Part shown: one piece after another, positions 55,421-62,908 of the stretch
Layout of the letters: every line of letters begins with the position of its first letter
Numbering within the stretch: position 1 is the first letter of the stretch
Source of the DNA: Actinomycetota bacterium
Lineage (GTDB): Bacteria > Actinomycetota > Humimicrobiia > Humimicrobiales > Humimicrobiaceae
Direction: 5' to 3'
Length of the DNA: 64,000 nt
Assembly (NCBI GenBank): GCA_028698215.1
Contig: JAQVDY010000002.1
Coordinates: 1-64,000, forward strand
Program-made: the position numbers and the translations under genes
The notes under the pieces: model-generated
Told to the model about the DNA's origin: nothing
The model's database searches: none
The model's input: the letters and a program-made list of their open reading frames with translations, nothing else

Positions 55421-56606
55421 TTATTTTATTTGTATAAAAAATTTTAACCAGGATCATAACCGTGGTCATTCCCATAGCAATAGGGGCTATGGCCATAGAC
55501 CACGACATATGGTACTGGGAAGTGAGCCTGGTGAGAAAAGGGGCAGCTGACACCCCTATATTTACGGCGGCAAATACAATACTGGCCAATACCCCCCGTC
55601 CATGGGGATAGATAGTGCTGGTAGATGAGATACCTAAAGTAATAATGCCTGAACAGCCTATACCTGCCATAAATATGGCGGCCAGGGACCCTATGGTTTG
55701 GTTTAGGGGGATAAAAACAGCCATGGATACTATAGCAATAATGGATAATATCAGCATTATATAGTTGGATTTGATTTTTCCCGCAATAGCTCCAGTAATC
55801 ATCCTGCCTATCAGTACTGCCAGCCAGAACAGGGAAGCAGCCCAACCTGCAGTGTTTACATCAAACAATTTTTCTACTCTTAAGAAAGTGGGGGCCCAGG
55901 TGGCTACTACTGTTTCAGAAATGCAGTAGAACAGAAGCAGCAGGCATCCCAGAACAAATATGATGTTTCTCTGGCGGTCTGTAAATATGTCTTTTAGGCT
56001 TATTCTTTCTTCCTCCTCTTCTTCCGGCTGGCCTTTTTTGCCCCTTTTTAACCAAATATATAGAGCCATAATTATAAAGGTTAAAAATATCATGATGTAA
56101 TAGGAGTATCTCCAGTTAAGGCTGTTGTTTATCAGCAGGGAAGCAATAAGGGGGGCTATAAAATTTCCTATAGGATAGAAGCTTAGAAAAATAGTGGTCA
56201 GCCGGTCTTTGTTTTTTATTTTGTTTTCTAATACGTATTTAGTGGCCTGGATCCAGATCACACCTGCTGCGTAACCTAACAGGAAATATAATATATAAAA
56301 AAGATATAAATTGTTAACCAAACTCAATAAAAACAGAATAGGCACTATAAGCACATATCCGGCCATTATTACCTTAAACTTTTTAAATTTACGGTTATAC
56401 ATAACTGAAGTAAGCTGGCCCAATATCATCCCTATGGTAAAGAAGGTAAATATCAGGCTTAAATCTGCAGCATTGTTTCCTGTGCTGGCCCCAATTTCTA
56501 ACAGCATGGGGGAAGCAGTCATAAAATAAACGGGCACTATAAAAATAGCGAGGTAATTAGGAATTTCCCTTAAATAATCAATAAAATTGTCTTTTCTTTT
56601 TTCCAA
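55401..56606 (-). CDS. MFS transporter
   Basis: 401 residues with about twelve membrane helices and a charged central loop (PEEEEEERISLKDIF, about 200-215). The loop motif between helices 2 and 3 is only weakly like the MFS consensus (GQLTSVMYNRKFKK). The start is TTG at 56606 with AAGGG upstream. It is transcribed away from the RuBisCO-like gene. Its position inside the locus suggests that it carries a substrate or product of the pathway; the direction of transport is unknown. Confidence 0.82.
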   Translation of the reverse strand: MEKRKDNFIDYLREIPNYLAIFIVPVYFMTASPMLLEIGASTGNNAADLSLIFTFFTIGMILGQLTSVMYNRKFKKFKVIMAGYVLIVPILFLLSLVNNLYLFYILYFLLGYAAGVIWIQATKYVLENKIKNKDRLTTIFLSFYPIGNFIAPLIASLLINNSLNWRYSYYIMIFLTFIIMALYIWLKRGKKGQPEEEEEERISLKDIFTDRQRNIIFVLGCLLLLFYCISETVVATWAPTFLRVEKLFDVNTAGWAASLFWLAVLIGRMITGAIAGKIKSNYIMLILSIIAIVSMAVFIPLNQTIGSLAAIFMAGIGCSGIITLGISSTSTIYPHGRGVLASIVFAAVNIGVSAAPFLTRLTSQYHMSWSMAIAPIAMGMTTVMILVKIFYTNKIKKYPGG

Positions 56607-56890
56607 ATCCCTTTTCTATTCCAGATTAGGCTTCAATTTTAATTCATTAAGTTCAAGAATATTGAACACTATATCAAATTTAAACTTTTTAATAAACTAA
56701 ATAGTGGGCTAAAAAAGTAAGGGCAAAATATTTGTAAAACCATTAACCAGCGGATGATAAATATCCCTAGAGAAAAGTCTAGGGCAGCAGCATCTTCCTG
56801 GCCTTAAACTTTACCAATTTGATATTTGCACCATTATATGGTATTAAATTTAGAATATTATGACACAATTACTATAAGAGGAGCATTCTT
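56607..56890. promoter_or_regulatory. Divergent control region between MFS and RuBisCO-like genes
   Basis: A 284-base region with three clean palindromes: GTTCAA-N5-TTGAAC (56651-56667), CCCTAGA-N6-TCTAGGG (56765-56784) and ACCAT-TAT-ATGGT (56830-56842). The first lies near the MFS gene, the last near the RuBisCO-like gene. They are candidate operators for a shared regulator. I cannot assign -35/-10 boxes with confidence. AAGAGGAG precedes the RuBisCO-like ATG. Confidence 0.5.
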
Positions 56891-58174
56891 ATGAGCCATT
56901 ATCAAATAAATGAACCGGTAGGTTTGCCGGAAGAAATATATGAAGGAGATTATATAATTGCTACCTATTTTTTCCAGGCTCCCCGGGGAATAGATATCTA
57001 CCAAAAGGCCAAGTCCTTTGCAGTAGGGCAAACCTTGGGTACCTGGCTTCCTGTTCCTGGCATAACTGATGAAATGAAGAAAAAATACGGGGGCAGGATT
57101 GTAGCTTTGTATGATATACCCCCGGCAGAGCTGATACCTGACGAGCCAGAGCAGACTGCCCATATAGTACAGATTGCATTTCCGGATCATAATTTTGATA
57201 CCCAGTTTCCGATGCTTATGGTTACTTTGCTGGGAAATGATGTATCAACTTCTGCCCAGGTAAAATTACTGGATATAAAGTTTTCCCATCACTTTTTAAA
57301 GGCCTTTCCGGGGCCTAAATTCGGCATTCCCGGGTTGTACGAGTACTTTAAAATAAACCGGAGGCCAATTATTTTGAATATGGTTAAACCCTGCCTGGGG
57401 TACACTCCCCCGGAAGGGGCCAAGATTTTTAAAAGCATAGCCAGGGGTGGAGTAGATATTATTAAAGATGATGAGCTTTTAGCCCAAACCTCTTATAGCC
57501 CCATCCTGGACCGGGTAAAACAGTACACTGAAGCAGCCAGGGAAGTAGAACAAGAAACAGGGCATCTGGTTCGCTATTGCGTTAATATTACCGATAGGCA
57601 GGATAAGATGATCGAACATGCTAAGATAGCCAGGGAAGCGGGTGCTGGAGCGCTTCTGGTAAACTTTGTAGCCACAGGACTAGGTGCTTTGCAGGCATTA
57701 AGGGAAACAGATATTGATATCCCTATTCTGGCTCACTATGCTTCCGCGGGTGCCATTACCGAGTCTCCTTTTACCGGGCTGTCCACCCAGCTGCTTCTAG
57801 GAAAACTGTCCAGGCTGGCCGGTGCTGATATGTGCATGTTTAGTTCACCTTACAGCACCTATCCTTTTATTAAAAGAAGATATTCGCAGATTGCGGATAC
57901 CCAAAGGTTGCCACTGGGATCCATTAGGGAAACCATGCCGGTCATAGGGGGAGGAATGACTCCACGGTCGGGGGAAAGAGTAGTAAATGATTTAGGTAAA
58001 GAAGTTGTACTGGCAGTGGGAGGAGCCATATTGGGCCATCCCCTGGGGCCTACCGAAGGGGCAAAGGCTATGATGGAAGCAGCAGAGGCCCTGGGCCAAG
58101 GCGTACCTCTTGACCAGTGGGCTAAGGAAAAAGGGAGCGAAGCCCTGAAGATATCACTGGAGAAATGGCAATAA
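56891..58174 (+). CDS. RuBisCO-like protein (form IV), probably a decarboxylase or isomerase of a sugar-acid phosphate
   Basis: 427 residues with the RuBisCO large-subunit fold. The segment NMVKPCLG keeps the lysine matching K175 (K166 here). The carbamate/metal triad is intact: IIKDDE with K192, D194 and E195, equal to K201, D203 and E204 of RuBisCO. GTW (T51, W52), GND (N116) and AVGGAILGHPLG (phosphate site) are kept. R295 is Tyr (AHYASAG), loop-6 K334 and H327 are absent, and S379 is Gly (VIGGGM). So it cannot carboxylate RuBP but can still bind and enolise a phosphorylated substrate. The isomerase gene 16 bases downstream suggests OiaX-type decarboxylation of 3-oxo-isoapionate-4-phosphate; other form IV functions (MtnW, OiaT) remain possible. 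Confidence 0.9.
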   Translation: MSHYQINEPVGLPEEIYEGDYIIATYFFQAPRGIDIYQKAKSFAVGQTLGTWLPVPGITDEMKKKYGGRIVALYDIPPAELIPDEPEQTAHIVQIAFPDHNFDTQFPMLMVTLLGNDVSTSAQVKLLDIKFSHHFLKAFPGPKFGIPGLYEYFKINRRPIILNMVKPCLGYTPPEGAKIFKSIARGGVDIIKDDELLAQTSYSPILDRVKQYTEAAREVEQETGHLVRYCVNITDRQDKMIEHAKIAREAGAGALLVNFVATGLGALQALRETDIDIPILAHYASAGAITESPFTGLSTQLLLGKLSRLAGADMCMFSSPYSTYPFIKRRYSQIADTQRLPLGSIRETMPVIGGGMTPRSGERVVNDLGKEVVLAVGGAILGHPLGPTEGAKAMMEAAEALGQGVPLDQWAKEKGSEALKISLEKWQ

Positions 58175-58190
58175 CAGGGAAAGGCAAACA

Positions 58191-59003
58191 ATGAATTACC
58201 AAAAAAAAATGGTGGTAGGTTCCAGCTGGAAGATATATTTTAAATCTATTACCAAGTCTATAGAATACATAGAGGTTTTGGGGAAAAATCTAGATTTTGT
58301 GGATGAGTCCAAACTGGAAATATACACCTTACCGGACTTTATATCCCTGGGGGCAATTTCAACCTTGGAGCGTAATCCTCTTATCCATCTGGGTGCCCAG
58401 GATATGTTCTGGGAAGATCAAGGCCCATATACCGGTGAAGTATCACCTTTATTGCTAAAGGATATTGGGTGTAAATATGTTTATATCGGCCATTCAGAAA
58501 GAAGAATATATTTTGGTGAAAATGACCATACTATTAACCAGAAAGTTCTGGCTGCCTACAGAAATGGTTTGATCCCCATTCTACTGGTGGGTGAAACTTG
58601 GGAGGAATATAAGGCAGGACAAACTGCGGAAGTTTTAAGACAGCAGCTGGGTATTGCTTTGGAAGGCATTCCTGCTTCTTTTCTTAAAGAACTGGTACTG
58701 GTCTATGAACCCCGGTGGGCTATAGGCAAAAAAGAAACTGCTTCCCGGGAAGTAATCCAAAAATCCCATCTATTGGTACAGGAGGCTATTGGTCAATTAT
58801 ATGGCCAGGACATGTCTTCAGTGGCCAGGGTTATATATGGGGGAAGCGTTAACTATGACAATAGCCAGGACATAATAAAAATTCCTGAAGTGGATGGCTT
58901 GGCCATAACCAGGGGTGCTTTAGACCCTGCAGAATTTGTAAAAATTATAAAATTAGTAGCACAGGAAGCAGGGGAGCGTGCGGGTAGAAACAATCAGGGT
59001 TAA
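58191..59003 (+). CDS. Triosephosphate-isomerase homologue, L-erythrulose-1-phosphate isomerase type
   Basis: 270 residues of the TIM family. Catalytic residues are kept: K14 in VVGSSWKIY, H101 in IGHSERR and E173 in VYEPRWAIG; the phosphate loop is GGSVN. It differs from glycolytic enzymes by having one extra residue before WK (GSSWK in place of GNWK) and Val for the usual Cys before GET. The same GxSWK arrangement is known from L-erythrulose-1-phosphate isomerases (EryH/LerI). It follows the RuBisCO-like gene, whose predicted product in the OiaX reaction is L-erythrulose-1-phosphate. A 26-base overlap joins it to the next gene. Confidence 0.82.
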   Translation: MNYQKKMVVGSSWKIYFKSITKSIEYIEVLGKNLDFVDESKLEIYTLPDFISLGAISTLERNPLIHLGAQDMFWEDQGPYTGEVSPLLLKDIGCKYVYIGHSERRIYFGENDHTINQKVLAAYRNGLIPILLVGETWEEYKAGQTAEVLRQQLGIALEGIPASFLKELVLVYEPRWAIGKKETASREVIQKSHLLVQEAIGQLYGQDMSSVARVIYGGSVNYDNSQDIIKIPEVDGLAITRGALDPAEFVKIIKLVAQEAGERAGRNNQG

Positions 59004-59910
59004 AAAAAGCAAGCCGGTAGATGGCCTGATCAGCAATCCCCTTAAATGCCGAAAAGGTGAGCTTAAGTTAGTTTTGCTGGGAACCGGGAATCCCTTTGGA
59101 GGATTTTACCGTACCCGTCCAGCCAGCATACTGGTAGCCGGAAGTCATTATTTTTTAATAGATTGTGGCAGCGGGGCCGTACAAAGACTTCTGCAGGCGG
59201 GGGTATTTCCTTCCCAGGTAAACCATTTATTTTTTACCCACCATCATGCGGACCATAATGCTGGTTTTATAGATTTTGTCTATACCAGCTGCTTCCCCCG
59301 GGAAGTGCCAAGAAGGGAACAAAAATTGATGGTACTAGGACCTACCAATACGGTTCAAGTATTAACCAAGATGCGGGATTCCCTTGATTATGATTTTAGC
59401 ACCAGGCCTTCTTTTACCCCGGAGGTAACAGAGATAGAGTATAAGCAGTCTAATGGAGGGCTGGTCTACCAACAGGATGATGTTAAGGTGTTTGCCTTTG
59501 AGGTGGACCATGGCAATTACAGCCCTGCAGTAGGCTACCGGTTTGAATACTTGGGGAAAGTGGTGGTTTTCTCTGGCGATACCAGGCCCTGTGAGGGTAT
59601 AAGGCGTTACTCGAAAGGTGCCCATATCTTGGTGCATGAATCCTATAACCCCCAATTCGTTAAACTTGCTGGAAGTATTTATGGCAATAGCGATACGGCT
59701 GTCATTATTAATAATGCCCAAAAAAAGCATACTTCGGTTCAAGAGGTGGCCCAGTTAGCTGCCCAATGCCAGGTAAACCACCTGGTGCTTACCCATCATA
59801 TACCCTCCATTACCCCTGCCCGGGAAGTGGAAAGGGAATATATAAAGGGGATGAAAAAGATTTTCAAGGGGCCTATTACCGTAGGCAGGGATTTAACCTT
59901 AATATCTTGA
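58978..59910 (+). CDS. Metallo-beta-lactamase-fold hydrolase (RNase Z/arylsulfatase-like)
   Basis: 310 residues. The metal motif is THHHADHNAG, with further ligands in FSGDT and LTHH, as in the RNase Z-like branch. The entry LGTGNPFGGFYRTRPASILV is typical of that branch. Many members hydrolyse lactones, phosphodiesters or sulfate esters. The start is GTG at 58978, inside the end of the isomerase gene, with AGGGGAG upstream, so it is translationally coupled. A lactonase role in the pathway would make sense but is inferred. Confidence 0.8.
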   Translation: MRVETIRVKKSKPVDGLISNPLKCRKGELKLVLLGTGNPFGGFYRTRPASILVAGSHYFLIDCGSGAVQRLLQAGVFPSQVNHLFFTHHHADHNAGFIDFVYTSCFPREVPRREQKLMVLGPTNTVQVLTKMRDSLDYDFSTRPSFTPEVTEIEYKQSNGGLVYQQDDVKVFAFEVDHGNYSPAVGYRFEYLGKVVVFSGDTRPCEGIRRYSKGAHILVHESYNPQFVKLAGSIYGNSDTAVIINNAQKKHTSVQEVAQLAAQCQVNHLVLTHHIPSITPAREVEREYIKGMKKIFKGPITVGRDLTLIS

Positions 59911-59969
59911 ATTAAGGTTAACAAAATATTTAAATAAAGTGAAAATATAGATAGTTTATGGAGGAATAG

Positions 59970-60818
59970 ATGATTATAGGGATCAGCAGCATGATTTTGG
60001 GAGACCAGGAGAAAATACTGGACAGGGATGAGATAAGCTTTTTGGCAGGTTCAGGCTTAAAATATTTAGAACTATCCAACTATCATAAACTGGATGAGAG
60101 ATCTATGGGATTTTTAAAGGATTCCGGGATAGCTTTATATTCCATACATGCTGATTATAATGATTGTGATATTTCAGAAACAAACTTAACAATCAGAACC
60201 AAAGGCATGGAGGATGCCTTGTCCAGGATAGATATAGCAGCCAGGTGGGGAGCAAAGATTTTGGTCGTACATCCTGGAGGATGGTTTGATGACCATTCCG
60301 AAGGTGAAAGAACCCTAAACTGCATGGAAAGCCTGGTCAGGATATGCAACTATGCAGAACCAAAGGGGATTAAAGTGGCAGTGGAAAATCTGCCCATGGG
60401 GTTTTTCGGAGAGGATTTAGAAACCTTAAGCTGCATACTTGCTGAGGTTAGAAAAAAGGTAAATAGGCCAGAAAATATAGGGATATGCCTGGATACCGGG
60501 CATGCTCATTTAACTGAAAATCTATATGATATATTGTCAGAGTTTAAGGATTCAATCTTTACCATGCACCTACAGGACAATAATGGGGACCAAAACCGCA
60601 GTAAAAAAGACGCTTTGGATGACCTGCACCTGCCTCCGGGGCAAGGTGGCATAGATTGGCGGCGTTTTTTTATTACTTTGGAGGATATAGGCTACAGGGG
60701 GGCTATTATCTTTGAGCTTAAAGGGGATTCCATAAAAGGCCAGGACAAAAATTTTATTATGGGTAAGCTTAGGGAATTCTTAAGCCGGGAACCCTATTTT
60801 AGAAATAAGATAAGGTAG
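59970..60818 (+). CDS. Sugar-phosphate isomerase/epimerase-type TIM barrel (AP endonuclease 2 family)
   Basis: 282 residues of the xylose-isomerase-like family. Metal-ligand segments are VHPGG, VENLPMG (Glu), CLDTGHAH (Asp, His), MHLQDN (His) and FELKG (Glu). Members isomerise or epimerise keto-sugars or decarboxylate sugar acids (such as OiaC). GGAGG precedes the ATG. Sequence alone does not say which reaction applies. It is the last gene before a 279-base gap. Confidence 0.8.
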   Translation: MIIGISSMILGDQEKILDRDEISFLAGSGLKYLELSNYHKLDERSMGFLKDSGIALYSIHADYNDCDISETNLTIRTKGMEDALSRIDIAARWGAKILVVHPGGWFDDHSEGERTLNCMESLVRICNYAEPKGIKVAVENLPMGFFGEDLETLSCILAEVRKKVNRPENIGICLDTGHAHLTENLYDILSEFKDSIFTMHLQDNNGDQNRSKKDALDDLHLPPGQGGIDWRRFFITLEDIGYRGAIIFELKGDSIKGQDKNFIMGKLREFLSREPYFRNKIR

Positions 60819-61097
60819 GTTAAGGGTAGAATTCTAAGGAACAAGCTGGGAAATTACATTATTTTTACTTTTCGTGCTGATTGTTAAACGATTAAATCTT
60901 TGATACTATTTTAATTAAAGGTAAGTTAAAAATGGTTAAAAGAAGTACTTTTGTTTGCTGCAGAAGCATTTAAATAAGCTGTTTTTAACTAAAAATTAAG
61001 CATTTCCTTATCTGACAGCAGCAGGCATATTAATAAAATTTATAGGTCCTTTTTATCATTATTATCAATTAGATTTATCCCTAAACAAGGAGGAACA
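60819..61097. promoter_or_regulatory. Intergenic region ahead of the second enzyme group
   Basis: A near-palindrome TTAAAC-GATTAA (60884-60895, one mismatch, central CG) resembles LacI-family operators and shares ACGATTAA with the reverse complement of sites at 48894 and 51556. A promoter would be expected here, since a new group of three genes starts after it, but no clear -35/-10 pair stands out. GAGGA precedes the next GTG. Confidence 0.4.
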
Positions 61098-61964
61098 GTG
61101 AATAAAAAATTTACCAGGAAAGAAGTTATTGAAAGGTTAAAGCAATCCATAAAGAAGAAAAAAGCAATCCTATTGGCCAGTGCCGGGGACGGTTTTACTG
61201 CCAAATTGCTGGAAAAAGGCGGAATTGACTTAATAGGACTATATAATACCGGAGTATATCGGCATTACGGCATAGGTTCACTTTCCGGCCTTCTGCCCAT
61301 AGGCAGGAACAATCAAATGGTTCTAGATTATGCCCCTTCGGTCATACAGAGACTTAACGGCACCCCTCTGGTGGCAGGATTTTGCGCCCAGGATCCAGCT
61401 ACTTTATGGGAGCAGTTATTTCGGGAGATAAAGGATATGGGAATTATCGGGGTCCAAAATTTCCCTACAGTAGGATTAATTGATGCCGGCTCAGTATTCA
61501 GGATGAATTTGGAAGAATCAGGCCTGGGTTTTGATCAGGAAGTTGAAATGCTAAGACTGGCCCATAAGATGGACCTTTTTACAGTGGGCTATTGCTTTAC
61601 CCCGGATGAAGCTAGAGCGGTTGCTGAAGCAGGAGTGGATATTGTTGCTGTTCACTGTGGATGCACAACGGGAGGTCTTACCGGGGTTAAATCAGTAATG
61701 ACTATCCAGGATGCCATAGGTATCACTAATGAATTTATAGAAATTGCCAAGGAAGCCAGGCCTGAACATGATTTTATGGTTATTACCCATGGGGGCCCAA
61801 TGGATAATGTGGAAAATTCCCAAAAAGTGCTGGCTGGTACTGAAGCTGTAGGTTATACCTGCGGTTCCAGCATAGAAAGAACCGCGGTAGAGCCTGTGCT
61901 GATAAAAGCTACCCAGGAATTTAAGAATATGGATATAAATGTACCGGACTGGTTTAAATTGTAG
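61098..61964 (+). CDS. PF09370-type 'PEP hydrolase' TIM-barrel protein, copy 2
   Basis: 288 residues, start GTG at 61098 with AGGAGG upstream. Blocks: SAGDGFTAKLLEKGGIDLIG, YNTGVYRHYGIGSLSGLLP, FCAQDP, ITHGGPMDN and CGSSIERTAVEP. It is closer to copy 3 than to copy 1 in the first block (DLIGLY). The tryptophan seen before R in the other copies is tyrosine here, and the acid after HGGP is shifted. This suggests the three copies act on related but different substrates. Possible partner of the amidohydrolase that follows. Confidence 0.83.
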   Translation: MNKKFTRKEVIERLKQSIKKKKAILLASAGDGFTAKLLEKGGIDLIGLYNTGVYRHYGIGSLSGLLPIGRNNQMVLDYAPSVIQRLNGTPLVAGFCAQDPATLWEQLFREIKDMGIIGVQNFPTVGLIDAGSVFRMNLEESGLGFDQEVEMLRLAHKMDLFTVGYCFTPDEARAVAEAGVDIVAVHCGCTTGGLTGVKSVMTIQDAIGITNEFIEIAKEARPEHDFMVITHGGPMDNVENSQKVLAGTEAVGYTCGSSIERTAVEPVLIKATQEFKNMDINVPDWFKL

Positions 61965-62022
61965 GCCGGCGGTTAAATTAAGATTAAGGTTAAGCATAAA
62001 AAAATTGCAAATGGAGGCTTAA

Positions 62023-62907
62023 ATGTTAATAGATGCTCATACCCACCTGTGGCCTGGTGACGAGACCACGCCTTCAATGGTGGCTTATTTGAAGAAAAGA
62101 AATATCTGGGATCCTTCCAGCAGGGCCTTAACAGCAGAAGGTTTGCTGGAAGTAATGGATAAGGAAGAAATTGAAATCAGCCTGGTTGCCGGTATATCTT
62201 TAAAGACCGGGGCTGATAATGAGGTATACCGAAAAGTAAATAATTACCTGGCATCAGAGATAAATAAAGGCAACCAACGTCTTTTGGGATTAGCAGTAGC
62301 TGATCCTTTAGGGGGCCAGTCTTCCCTGGACCTTATTAAGGAATTTATTGAAGATTTTGGTTTTAAGGGATTAAAGCTGCACCCTTCATTTCAGGAATTC
62401 TACCCCCATGACCAAAAGCTATATCCCTTGTACGAATTAATGGAAAACTATAGGCTGCCAATTCTTTTCCACACCGGTTATATAGGTATTGCCCCCTTTA
62501 AAAATTATTATTCCATGCCGGAATATTTGGATCAGGTAGCCGGAGACTTCCCTAATCTTACCATATTGCTGTCCCATGCAGGTAAGCCCTGGTTTGACGA
62601 TACTGCAGTCATGCTCAGGAAGCATGCTAATGTGTATGTGGATGTTAGCAGTAATATGGGGCGGCCACAGGATTTAGCCTATAAGCCTATGGAAGAATTC
62701 TTATATAAAGTAAAGATATGGGTAGGTAATTTTGACCGGTTACTGTTTGGTTCGGACTATCCGTTATATGACCAGAGGGACACCTTATCTGCTATATACA
62801 GAGCGGCTGATTCTCTAAACCAAACTTATAATAATTTTATTTCAGATGACGATATGGAAAAAATATTTTACAGAAACAGTCAAAAATTAATAGATTCGTG
62901 GGGGTAA
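62023..62907 (+). CDS. Amidohydrolase-family metal-dependent hydrolase (amidohydrolase 2)
   Basis: 294 residues of the PF04909 family. DAHTH at the N-terminus, KLHPSFQEF, FHTGYIG, LLSHAGKPW and GSDYPL near the end supply the metal ligands. Members are hydrolases, lactonases or decarboxylases of small organic acids. GGAGG precedes the ATG. It is followed after a single base by PF09370 copy 3, so the two are probably co-translated. A lactonase or decarboxylase step is plausible but unproven. Confidence 0.82.
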   Translation: MLIDAHTHLWPGDETTPSMVAYLKKRNIWDPSSRALTAEGLLEVMDKEEIEISLVAGISLKTGADNEVYRKVNNYLASEINKGNQRLLGLAVADPLGGQSSLDLIKEFIEDFGFKGLKLHPSFQEFYPHDQKLYPLYELMENYRLPILFHTGYIGIAPFKNYYSMPEYLDQVAGDFPNLTILLSHAGKPWFDDTAVMLRKHANVYVDVSSNMGRPQDLAYKPMEEFLYKVKIWVGNFDRLLFGSDYPLYDQRDTLSAIYRAADSLNQTYNNFISDDDMEKIFYRNSQKLIDSWG

Positions 62908-62908
62908 A

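Noticed and set aside
56891-58174. True carbon-fixing RuBisCO
   Set aside because: Residues equal to K334, H327, R295 and S379 are missing or changed, and no phosphoribulokinase gene is nearby.
58191-59003. Glycolytic triosephosphate isomerase tpiA
   Set aside because: The GSSWK opening and the location beside a RuBisCO-like gene fit the L-erythrulose-1-phosphate isomerase group better, although tpiA is not strictly excluded.
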